Shown: one piece after another, positions 21,253 to 29,042 of the stretch
How the letters are laid out: each line of letters opens with the position of its first letter
Numbering within the stretch: position 1 is the first letter of the stretch
Assembly: GCF_000429165.1 (NCBI RefSeq)
Contig: NZ_AUBI01000014.1
Span: 29,910-93,909, forward strand
Direction: 5' to 3'
Length of the DNA: 64,000 bases
From: Acetobacter nitrogenifigens DSM 23921 = NBRC 105050
GTDB taxonomy: Bacteria > Pseudomonadota > Alphaproteobacteria > Acetobacterales > Acetobacteraceae
Notes under the pieces: generated by a model
Told to the model about the DNA's origin: nothing
Databases searched by the model: none
The model's input: the letters and a program-made list of their open reading frames with translations, nothing else
Program-made: the position numbers and the translations under genes

Positions 21253-21843
21253 TCATGTGGCCTTTCCGCTGCGCTTAACGCTCTTCGGCAACGGCCCTTC
21301 ACTCTTCAGACTATTCCAGGAGAGCAGACAATCGACCAGAAACGCAGCCAGCGCGGCCACAGTCGCAAGCAGAGCCGCACCGAACATGAGCACCAGCCAC
21401 AAGGCTATGGACGCGTCGCGGACGCTGCCGAGGAACAACACAAACGCCGCGCCGCAAGTCGTCGCGCCTGCGAGGCCAGCGAACAGGATAGACAGGTCGA
21501 GCACGAACGTCCGTCGGCGGAGATGAAACAGGTGGCGGTGCAAACTCTGCCGGGCGTGCTTGTCCACCTCGTCGTCCAGCAGGTCGGACGCCTTTTCGAT
21601 ATGATCGGCCACGCGTGCGGAGCGGGTGTTGAAAAGATTCAACAGGGTGCCGACGCCGGACAACATGAAAACCGGCGTCAGCGCGGTTTCAATCAGATGG
21701 GCGACGTCGCCTGCTGAATCCGTGGCGAGCGAGGACAGGGGAAGAGGCATCAGATCAGACACAGTTTGTTGCGATCCGGGCGTTCTACCCTTTTGATCGT
21801 CCAAGTTCAAAATTTCGTGCGAACCACGCATTGGCGCGACCAC
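21253..21843 (-). CDS. DUF2721-family membrane protein
   Basis: Up to 196 residues (GTG 21843); ATG 21750 (MPLPLSSLATDS) would give 165 residues and fits the usual length of the family better. There are three hydrophobic segments: LIETALTPVFMLSGVGTLLNLF, LSILFAGLAGATTCGAAFVLFLG and LWLVLMFGAALLATVAALAAFLV. The RSARVADHIEKASDLLDDE stretch between the first two is typical of DUF2721. Function unknown. It ends at the AT-rich gap beside the orphan gene and begins close to the aldo/keto reductase stop. Confidence 0.72.
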   Translation of the reverse strand: MVAPMRGSHEILNLDDQKGRTPGSQQTVSDLMPLPLSSLATDSAGDVAHLIETALTPVFMLSGVGTLLNLFNTRSARVADHIEKASDLLDDEVDKHARQSLHRHLFHLRRRTFVLDLSILFAGLAGATTCGAAFVLFLGSVRDASIALWLVLMFGAALLATVAALAAFLVDCLLSWNSLKSEGPLPKSVKRSGKAT

Positions 21844-21873
21844 GATAGTCGCCCCAATGCGTCGCCCCCAAAA

Positions 21874-22914
21874 TCACTCCCGGATGAGCACCCGGTCGGC
21901 CGCCGAAAGCCGGTCTTTCGCCGTGCTCGCCTGATGCCAGTAGGGGTAAATCAGCGGCGGACGACTCGCCTCCTCCAGCTTCGTCGTCTCCTCCGCCGAC
22001 AGATGAAGTTCCGCCGCCTTCAGGTTCGACAGAAGTTGCTCCTCCGTTCGGGCGCCGATGACCAGAGACGTGACGCCGGGGCGCGCTACCGTCCATGCAA
22101 GAGCCACTTCGGCTGGCGAAACGCCGCGCTCTTCCGCTATGGCGACCAGCACGTCCACGACGTCGAACAGGCGCTCCTTGTCATGGACCGGGGGCTCGCC
22201 CCAGTTCTCCAGTTGGCGCCCCTGTGGCGTCGGTTGATCGCGACGGTATTTGCCAGAGAGAAGACCGCCTGCGAGCGGGCTCCACACCTGTACGCCGATT
22301 CCCTGATCCACGGCGATCGGCAGAAGCTCATACTCTGCGTCACGCGCCTGCAACGAGTAATAAATCTGTTGCGCGGTAGGGGCGATCAGACGGTCACGCT
22401 CCGCGATGGACAGGGCTTTCATAAGATGCCAGCCGGAAAAATTGGAAACGCCCGCATAGCGGATCTTTCCTGCGCGACGCAGCGCGTCCAGCGCCTCCAG
22501 CGTCTCGTCCAGCGGCGTCAGGCCGTCCCATTCATGCAGGTAGTAAAGATCGATATGGTCGCGATCCAGTCGCTTCAGACTGGCCTCGCACGCCGCGATC
22601 AGATGCTGGCGCGACAGACCCACGTCATTCTGGCCCGGCCCCATACGAAACCGCGCCTTGGTGGTGACAAGCGTCTCCTCCGTGCGGCCCTTCAGGGCCT
22701 GACCGAGAATTTCCTCGGACGCGCCAGTGGAGTAGATGTCCGCCGTGTCGAACATCGTGATCCCGGCCTCGATGCAGAGATCGATCTGACGTTTCGCGCC
22801 CGTCAGATCGACATTGCCGGTCTTCGCGAAATTTCCGCGCCCGCCGAACGTCATCGTTCCCATCGTGAGCGCGGAAATACGCAGGCCCGAACGGCCCAGT
22901 TGGCGATATTCCAT
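21874..22914 (-). CDS. aldo/keto reductase
   Basis: A 346-residue NADPH-dependent aldo/keto reductase. Catalytic tetrad residues are visible: Asp and Tyr in MFDTADIYSTG, Lys in LVTTKARF and His in DLYYLHEWD. The phosphate-binding end of the barrel (SLVIGARTEEQLLSNL) is present. It resembles the group of general stress or aldehyde-reducing AKRs (YajO/AKR11-12 like). AAGGAG sits seven bases before ATG 22914. The substrate cannot be told. Confidence 0.92.
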   Translation of the reverse strand: MEYRQLGRSGLRISALTMGTMTFGGRGNFAKTGNVDLTGAKRQIDLCIEAGITMFDTADIYSTGASEEILGQALKGRTEETLVTTKARFRMGPGQNDVGLSRQHLIAACEASLKRLDRDHIDLYYLHEWDGLTPLDETLEALDALRRAGKIRYAGVSNFSGWHLMKALSIAERDRLIAPTAQQIYYSLQARDAEYELLPIAVDQGIGVQVWSPLAGGLLSGKYRRDQPTPQGRQLENWGEPPVHDKERLFDVVDVLVAIAEERGVSPAEVALAWTVARPGVTSLVIGARTEEQLLSNLKAAELHLSAEETTKLEEASRPPLIYPYWHQASTAKDRLSAADRVLIRE

Positions 22915-22976
22915 CGTCGTGCTCCTTTATCTGTCGCGCGCGTGCGCCACGCAGGGATTACGAATGACTGCCGCTA

Positions 22977-23669
22977 TCAATCCCGAGTCACGTAAGTCAC
23001 CTGCAAAGAGCCGACGCCCTCGCACTCCGCGCGCACTATGTCGCCAGCCCGCACAGGGCCGACGCCCGACGGCGTTCCCGTCATGATCAGGTCGCCGGGA
23101 CGCAGGGTAACATAGGTCGACAGAAACGCGATGATCTGCGGCACGGACCAGATCAGATCATCGAGATTTCCTGACTGCCTTACTTCCCCATTTACCGTGA
23201 GCTCAATTTTCCCCGATGTCGGATGTCCGTTTCGCGCTGCGGGCGCGATGGGGCTGATCGGGCAGGACTGGTCGAAGCCCTTGCTCAGATCCCACGGCTG
23301 CCCCCCTTTCTTCGCGATCGCCTGAAGGTCCCGACGGGTCATATCGAGGCCAACGGCGTAGCCGTAGACAAGATCAAGAGCACGTTCTTCCGGAACGTCA
23401 GCGCCTTCCCCGCCTATGGCGACCACCAGTTCGACCTCGTGATGCAGGTCGTCCGTGTGAACAGGGAAAGGCAGACCCTGCTCTTCGGTGACGGCGTCGG
23501 AGGGCTTGGAGAAGAAAATCGGCGGATCGCGCGACGGATCGCCTCCCATTTCACGCGTGTGTTCGGCGTAGTTGCGTCCGACGCACCAGATCCGGCGCAC
23601 CGGAAACCGTGCTTCCTCGCCAGCCACACTCACACTCGCCTGCTTCGGCGCGTCGATCACATACGTCAT
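22977..23669 (-). CDS. fumarylacetoacetate hydrolase-family protein
   Basis: A 230-residue FAH-family enzyme. Key motifs: IWCVGRNYAEH, FFSKPSDAV, the metal-binding EVELVVAIGGEG, a YAVGLDMTRRDLQ segment and the C-terminal IMTGTPSGVGPV. Members include acylpyruvases and oxaloacetate decarboxylases (FAHD1-like), isomerases and hydratases; the RNYAEHTREMG start favours the acylpyruvase/FAHD1 branch, but this is inference. It lies 62 bases upstream of the aldo/keto reductase on the same strand, so the two may be co-transcribed. Confidence 0.9.
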   Translation of the reverse strand: MTYVIDAPKQASVSVAGEEARFPVRRIWCVGRNYAEHTREMGGDPSRDPPIFFSKPSDAVTEEQGLPFPVHTDDLHHEVELVVAIGGEGADVPEERALDLVYGYAVGLDMTRRDLQAIAKKGGQPWDLSKGFDQSCPISPIAPAARNGHPTSGKIELTVNGEVRQSGNLDDLIWSVPQIIAFLSTYVTLRPGDLIMTGTPSGVGPVRAGDIVRAECEGVGSLQVTYVTRD

Positions 23670-23944
23670 TACGGTGTTGTTCCTTGCTCGCCGTGTTTCT
23701 GTCGGACCCAGGCTACCGCATCGGACGAACGCTGTTGAGCAGGCGCGCCGAAACTTCCCGCTATTGTGTCGAGAGCTGGACGACCGAAATAATGCGAAAG
23801 GGATCGCTACGACGTCTCCACTTTTTGCATACGTTACTTTATGTCAAAATATTAGCGTCGGCGTTCGGTTACACTGGCGGCGTATTTTGCCGCATCTCGG
23901 CGCAAAACCGGGGTCGATCGCCGGATTTTAGGAGCAGGGCGTTC

Positions 23945-25102
23945 GTGCAGCGACCGGAATTGAGTTTGACCATCCCCGCACGGCTGCACTGGAGCCGTTT
24001 TCCACTGCGACTGGCGCTGACGACGCATGCAATTCTTCTCGCGCTTGGCGTCATGCTTGCGTGGCGTTCGGGCGTCGTCCGCTCGGCCTGCCATTGGGAC
24101 TGCGAGTGGTATTCCGCCATCGCGCGGTCAGGCTATGGCGTTCTCGTGAAGTCTGGCCCCGAAGCCCTGCCGGGTCAGGGCTCATGGGCTTTTTTTCCGC
24201 TTTTTCCTCTCGCCATGCGACTGGTGAGCGTCGTAACGACATTGAACGTCGCGGCGGCTGGCCTATTGCTGAACGCCGTGTCGCTCCCGATCCTGCTCTG
24301 GCTCACTTTTGACTGGACCCGCAAACAGCACGGCATCAGAGACGCCCGTTTCTTCTGTCTCTTTTTCCTGCTGTACCCTTTGGGACTGTGGTTCCGGCTT
24401 CCTTATAGCGAGACGCTGTTCGGCCTGACGCTCATGCTGTGCCTCACGCGGCTGCAGGCGGGCGCCCTGCTGCAGGCAGGCGCCGCAGGCGCGCTCATGA
24501 CGGCGGCAAGGCCTACGGGCGCCCCGATTCTCTTTGTCCTCGCGGTGGCGCATGTGCTTGCGGCCATGAAGATTGATCAGCAGAACGGCGCCGCCATGCT
24601 TCGGAAAGCAGGAACAGCGTCGCTGGGCGGCGCCGTCGCCGAAAGCGCCGTGTTGGTTACAATCGGCGTCAGCGGTCTGGCGGCCTATATGCTGTATCTC
24701 CACCACACGATCGGCGATGCGCTGGCGTTTTCCCACGTGCAAAGCGGCTGGGGGCGGCATTTGAACAATCCCCTCTCGCACATTACCGCTGGAATGCGCC
24801 TGCCGCACGCGGCCACCCTTGTCCCGTTCGCGGTCATAGAACCAATCGTGCTGATATGGGCGTTCGCCGTCGGCTTCCGGATGGAGAGCGCAATCCTCGG
24901 CGTCACATGGCTTCTGTCCGTGTCGACAGGACTGAATTCCATCTACCGAATTGTGCCCGCCAATCCCCTGATGATCGTCGTGTTCTGGCGCGCGGCGCGT
25001 AGCCTCAATACGACATGGAAATGGGGCACCTTAGGGCTTTTCGCAATCCTCGACATTATTATTGGGATTTTGTGGATTCATGGAAAATCGACGCTCGCCT
25101 GA
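23945..25102 (+). CDS. PIG-V-like membrane mannosyltransferase
   Basis: A 385-residue multi-pass protein of the PIG-V (GPI mannosyltransferase 2) superfamily, which uses polyprenyl-linked mannose. Conserved features are HWDCEWYSAIARSGY (the HWD-type motif after the first helix), WAFFPLFPLAMRL, and a C-terminal SIYRIVPANPLM. About nine hydrophobic segments. The frame is open further upstream, but GTG 23945 has AGGAG nine bases ahead and places the first transmembrane segment near the N-terminus. A small membrane-protein gene overlaps its 3' end. Role probably glycosylation of an envelope lipid or protein; the acceptor is unknown. Confidence 0.8.
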   Translation: MQRPELSLTIPARLHWSRFPLRLALTTHAILLALGVMLAWRSGVVRSACHWDCEWYSAIARSGYGVLVKSGPEALPGQGSWAFFPLFPLAMRLVSVVTTLNVAAAGLLLNAVSLPILLWLTFDWTRKQHGIRDARFFCLFFLLYPLGLWFRLPYSETLFGLTLMLCLTRLQAGALLQAGAAGALMTAARPTGAPILFVLAVAHVLAAMKIDQQNGAAMLRKAGTASLGGAVAESAVLVTIGVSGLAAYMLYLHHTIGDALAFSHVQSGWGRHLNNPLSHITAGMRLPHAATLVPFAVIEPIVLIWAFAVGFRMESAILGVTWLLSVSTGLNSIYRIVPANPLMIVVFWRAARSLNTTWKWGTLGLFAILDIIIGILWIHGKSTLA

Positions 25103-25301
25103 CGCGCCTGCGCCCGTTTCGCGTCGCACAGCGCGACGACCGGCGTTGTTGATTACGGCGTTGCTCGCGGCGGCGCTGGACGTGTACGCCGCATGGGCCG
25201 TCCTCAGCCCGGCGCCCACTGCTGAATATCGCGCGTTGTTCCCGAATGCGGCGGCGCAGTGCGGCCGAAACGCGCGTTCCGCACCGCTGGCGGTTCGCTA
25301 A
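25080..25301 (+). CDS. small single-helix membrane protein overlapping the mannosyltransferase gene
   Basis: A 73-residue frame starting at ATG 25080, inside the last codons of the mannosyltransferase. It has a basic N-terminus (SRRTARRPALL) and one hydrophobic segment (LLITALLAAALDVYAAWAVL), then a polar tail. The overlap suggests translational coupling and a possible role as accessory subunit of the mannosyltransferase, but there is no recognised domain, so this is inference from position. Confidence 0.45.
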   Translation: MENRRSPDAPAPVSRRTARRPALLITALLAAALDVYAAWAVLSPAPTAEYRALFPNAAAQCGRNARSAPLAVR

Positions 25302-25545
25302 AGTCGCTCTGGTCGAAACAAAATCGCCGTATCCAGACGGGGACGCCGCAAGGCATAGCCGCCCGGATCACGTTGGACATCCACCGTCACGCGATCCGCG
25401 CCACCAGATAAGCCGCAAGCTCTATATCGAAAAAACTATTTATATAATGAAGAATTTGAAACTTTTCAAAAGAGAGTTCGGTGTCGCGCTGCAGAAGAAG
25501 GACGCCCTGTCGGTTCACGGCCCCTTATCACACGGACAGACGACC

Positions 25546-26664
25546 TCACCCCAACGGATCGGTCTGAAACAACGTGACACGCAAGCCGCCATGCGGCACC
25601 GGGGCGTCATTGGGCAGAAACGGAAGGCCCGTGGCATGAGCCAGACCGGAATCATTAGCCACCAGCCCTACGCGCCACCCGGAAAAACGCTGCATCAGGA
25701 TCTTGCCAAGCGCACCATAAAGCGGCGCCAATTCGCCCTTGTCCCCAATCCGCGCGCCATAGGGCGGGTTGATCATCACAAGACCAGGCGGTCCATCGGG
25801 GGGCGTCGCCTCGCTGATAACCGCACAGCGAAAGTCGGTGAATGCCGTGACGCCAGCACGTTCAGCATTCTCGCAACTCATGGCGATCGCCCCAGCGTCC
25901 CGGTCACGACCGTAATATCGCGCCGTCGGCGTGCGAACGCCCCTGGGCGCCCGCATGGCCCGCCACGCTTCTTCGTCGAACGTGGCCATCCGCTCGAACG
26001 CGAAATTACGTGCGCGCCCCGGATTGAGCCGAGCCGCGATTTCGGCGGCCTCGATAACGAATGTTCCAGACCCGCACATCGGGTCAACCACCGACTCCAC
26101 ACCGTCGAAGCGGCATTGGCGCAGAAACAGCGCAGCCAACGTCTCCCGTAACGGCGCTCGATTCACCGCCTGCTTATAGCCGCGCCTGTGCAGCAACTCA
26201 CCCGACGTGTCCACGCTCAACACGCACATATTACGCTCGATCCGCAACCGGACCACGACCTCGGCCACAGGCGAAACCTGTGCGCCGAGAGCGCTTTTGA
26301 TCGCCGTCTCAACGCGCTCGGCGGCCGCCCCCTCGTGATAAATTCGCGAGCCCAGGCAGACTGCCTCCACGCGAAACGCAACGTCGGGACGCAGGACCGA
26401 CGCCCAGGCCACGCGCCGCGCCCGGCGTTCGAGTTCGGCCAAGTGGACCGCGGGGAAGGAATCAACACGCGCCAGAACGCGCGACGCCCCACGTACCCAG
26501 AGATTAGCCCGCCATACTTCCGGCCAACCGCCCCGGGTGACGACCCCGCCGGGCACGACCACAGGACGCTTGAAACCCTTCAATCTTACCTCTTCGCACA
26601 GCACCAGCTCCAATCCTGGCGGCGCGGCGAGAAATATCTCGAAATCGGTGTCGGCGGTCGTCAT
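25546..26664 (-). CDS. THUMP-domain class I SAM-dependent RNA methyltransferase
   Basis: A 372-residue RNA methyltransferase of the RlmL-N/YpsC type, which makes N2-methylguanosine in 23S rRNA in relatives. An N-terminal ferredoxin-like plus THUMP region (APPGLELVLCEEV, LSVDTSGELLHRRGYK) precedes the methyltransferase domain with VDPMCGSGTFVIEAA (SAM binding) and the catalytic MINPPYGARIG. ATG 26664 is preferred over 26757 because AGGA precedes it and the protein then begins directly at the ferredoxin-like fold. Monocistronic by context. Confidence 0.9.
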   Translation of the reverse strand: MTTADTDFEIFLAAPPGLELVLCEEVRLKGFKRPVVVPGGVVTRGGWPEVWRANLWVRGASRVLARVDSFPAVHLAELERRARRVAWASVLRPDVAFRVEAVCLGSRIYHEGAAAERVETAIKSALGAQVSPVAEVVVRLRIERNMCVLSVDTSGELLHRRGYKQAVNRAPLRETLAALFLRQCRFDGVESVVDPMCGSGTFVIEAAEIAARLNPGRARNFAFERMATFDEEAWRAMRAPRGVRTPTARYYGRDRDAGAIAMSCENAERAGVTAFTDFRCAVISEATPPDGPPGLVMINPPYGARIGDKGELAPLYGALGKILMQRFSGWRVGLVANDSGLAHATGLPFLPNDAPVPHGGLRVTLFQTDPLG

Positions 26665-27086
26665 CCGTCCTGAATGGCAGGTCCATCCGCCGGGAGCAAC
26701 GGTTCCGGCAGAGAGACCACACCCACCAAAGCCACTCATCGAGCCTTGTCCGTCCACACTGGCTCACGGATAAGGCTCTGGTTTGTTGTTTTGGCGGGCC
26801 TCTTTATCCGATCAGCCGATTACGTCTGATCGGATGGCGGTCCAACGCGCACGCGCGGCCATGCCATGCTCTCCGGGTAGCCACGGAGCACAATGCCCAC
26901 CCTCCGTTGCGGTTCGACGTTTACAATGGATACGGGACCGTCAACCTCTCCGACGGCGTTCCGTATCAGACGGCGCACAGTAAACTGGGACGGCAGAAAG
27001 CTGTTCTACTGAAAGCGGTAGTTGGTACGGCTATTACCGATCATGGCGAATGTCCTTCGCGCGCTCAGGCGCAGAATCACTCGCAG
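26665..27086. other. intergenic region upstream of the THUMP gene
   Basis: About 420 bases with no secure gene. A plus-strand frame from 26907 reads into the heptamer repeat as HQPPATS units and then antisense to the transporter gene; I consider it fortuitous. The left end should carry the THUMP gene promoter. Confidence 0.3.
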
Positions 27087-27149
27087 CACCAGCCACCAGC
27101 CACCAGCCACCAGCCACCAGCCACCAGCCACCAGCCACCAGCCACCAGC
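27087..27149. repeat. nine perfect tandem copies of the heptamer CACCAGC
   Basis: Direct reading gives nine uninterrupted copies of CACCAGC. On the minus strand this is a GCTGGTG repeat starting 12 bases after the stop of the SSS transporter gene, that is in its 3' untranslated region. Uninterrupted short repeats usually vary in copy number by replication slippage. Confidence 0.97.
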
Positions 27150-27161
27150 GTTAGAAAGCCC

Positions 27162-28556
27162 TTACCCGCCGCTCCGCAAGCGCATCGCCCCGCCTTCGTT
27201 GCGGCGTGCGCGCATCGTCATGAGCGTCAGGATCACGACGTTCGCAACCAGGCCGATCAGCCCCGGATTGACGCCGCCCGTATCGGCGCCGCTGAAAAAC
27301 AGCGTCACGGGAATGACGTCGCCAATGAGTATTCCCGCCGCAACCGCTGCGCCCGGCGCCCGCAGGTTAAGCGCGATGACGACGACGCCGGGTAGGAACT
27401 GCGTCATGCCGAAATAGGTGAGGTTATTCATGGTCGCCGCGAAAGACGACGCGAAAGCGGCGCCCGCCATCGACGCCAGAAGGTAGACCACGCCGATCGC
27501 CTGCGCCCCGGTTTTCTGTTGGCGCTCCGTCAGGGATTTCAGCAGGTTATGCGTGAACAGCGGCCCGATCACCAGACAGGTCCCGGCCAGCACGACGAGC
27601 CCTGACAACGCCGCCCCACCCGCCACCAGACCGATCAGCCAGGGCGACAGGAGCTGACGCGCCGTGTCGATGAACACATGGTTGGGTGACAGGCCATCGC
27701 CGAAAGCGCCGCGGGCATAGAACGCGACCACGATCAGGAAGGCGAACATCACCATATAAAGCGGCATGGCGATTTGCGCGCGCTGAACCGTGCGTGCGTC
27801 CTTCGCCGTAAAGATCGACGCAGCATAGGACGGAAACATGCACAGGCCGCTAGCCTGAAACAGAATATTGGTCGTCATGATGCGGATGTCGCGACCGGTG
27901 AAATGAGCAGTCGCCACGCCGCGCAGCATCGCCTCCCGACCGTGCGGCAGCCGCATGGCCGCGACGCCGACCGTGAAGATGGCGGCCAGCAACAACACGT
28001 CCTTGATGACCGAAACGTAAGCTGGCGCCCGGATGCCGGAAATGGCCGTGTAGGCGTAGGCGAGCGCGGCGGCGACGCCCATAAGCGCCCAGGCGGGCCA
28101 GTCGAAGCCCAGCCCCTGCAACACCATGGTCAAGCCCATGAACTGGATCACGCCCCACGGAATCATGAACAGAATCGCCGCCCCGGCGACGATAATTTCC
28201 AGAGAACGACTTGAGAAATGCCGCGCGAAAAGATCGGCCATGGTCACGGGGTCGTACCGCCTCGCCGCCCGCCAGATCAGCGGCCCGAGGAAGTAACCGA
28301 CAGGAAAAGCGAGCACGATATAGCCGACGAACCAGACGCAAAATGTCAGGCCACGCAGGTAGACTCCGCCCGGAAACGCGGTCAGCACGCCAAGACTGTA
28401 AGTCTCTCCGACTGCCAGAAAGAACAGCAGCAATCCGCCGAATTGCCGTGAGGCGACAAAGTAATCGTGGATTTCGTCATGTCGGCGACCGCCGCGCGAC
28501 CACACTGCGACGAGCAGGGAAAAAACCAGAATGATCGCGAAGACGAGCTTATCCAT
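27162..28556 (-). CDS. sodium:solute symporter (SSS) family transporter
   Basis: A 464-residue inner-membrane transporter with about 12-13 hydrophobic segments. The N-terminal DYFVASRQFGGLLLFFLAVGETYSL and the ISGIRAPAYVSVIKDVLLL segment are characteristic of the SSS family (compare pantothenate, proline and acetate/monocarboxylate carriers). The substrate cannot be assigned. An AT-poor tandem repeat lies directly after the stop. The start ATG 28556 has no strong ribosome site, but the first helix begins at residue 4, so little can be missing. Confidence 0.88.
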   Translation of the reverse strand: MDKLVFAIILVFSLLVAVWSRGGRRHDEIHDYFVASRQFGGLLLFFLAVGETYSLGVLTAFPGGVYLRGLTFCVWFVGYIVLAFPVGYFLGPLIWRAARRYDPVTMADLFARHFSSRSLEIIVAGAAILFMIPWGVIQFMGLTMVLQGLGFDWPAWALMGVAAALAYAYTAISGIRAPAYVSVIKDVLLLAAIFTVGVAAMRLPHGREAMLRGVATAHFTGRDIRIMTTNILFQASGLCMFPSYAASIFTAKDARTVQRAQIAMPLYMVMFAFLIVVAFYARGAFGDGLSPNHVFIDTARQLLSPWLIGLVAGGAALSGLVVLAGTCLVIGPLFTHNLLKSLTERQQKTGAQAIGVVYLLASMAGAAFASSFAATMNNLTYFGMTQFLPGVVVIALNLRAPGAAVAAGILIGDVIPVTLFFSGADTGGVNPGLIGLVANVVILTLMTMRARRNEGGAMRLRSGG

Positions 28557-28751
28557 CGATATCGGAAAACCACATGTGACGCCGCTCGCGTTCAGCCGGA
28601 AGGGATGCGTTTTTCAATACGACCCGGAAATGATGCGCCTGTCGACCCCGGACGATCATTTTCGACCGGCGCCGTGTCTGCGCCGCCGCCACGACGCCGA
28701 AGAAACCATTCCGCGCGTCAAGCTCAGAGCCGCGTGAACGCCCTGTCGTCG

Positions 28752-29012
28752 TTACGCCGGGTCGGGCGGCGTCTCGCCGTCGATCACAGCAATCAGCCGC
28801 TCCTGCTCCTCGGGCGTGTTGACCGGATAACGATCGAAGTCGGCGCCACGAACCAGATCGGCGAAAAGCCCCTTCGGGTCTTCATGAAAATGCAGAAACG
28901 GCTTTGACTTGCGATAAAACACGCCCAGCGACTTTTCCTTGAGCCCTGCTCGCCGAATACGTTGAAGCAGCGGCTCGGCCCCGATCAGCGTATCCTTTGT
29001 CGCATGCTTCAC
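28752..29012 (-). CDS. small conserved alphaproteobacterial protein of unknown function
   Basis: An 86-residue soluble protein starting at GTG 29012 (AGGGGGCG upstream). The central KEKSLGVFYRKSKPFLHFHEDPKGLFADL block is a pattern I recall from short hypothetical proteins widespread in alphaproteobacteria. It starts 30 bases after the stop of the upstream TSCPD gene on the same strand, so the two are probably one operon. No function can be given. Confidence 0.75.
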   Translation of the reverse strand: MKHATKDTLIGAEPLLQRIRRAGLKEKSLGVFYRKSKPFLHFHEDPKGLFADLVRGADFDRYPVNTPEEQERLIAVIDGETPPDPA

Positions 29013-29042
29013 CGCGTCGCCCCCTTTTCTCCGCCTGCCGCG

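Noticed and set aside
23609..23944. Extended N-terminus of the PIG-V-like protein
   Set aside because: Overlaps the divergent FAH gene and its promoter; GTG 23945 has a good ribosome site and begins the protein just before the first helix.
26907..27395. 162-codon plus-strand frame containing HQPPATS heptapeptide repeats
   Set aside because: The repeat is a translated DNA heptamer, and the second half is antisense to the SSS transporter; no ribosome site.
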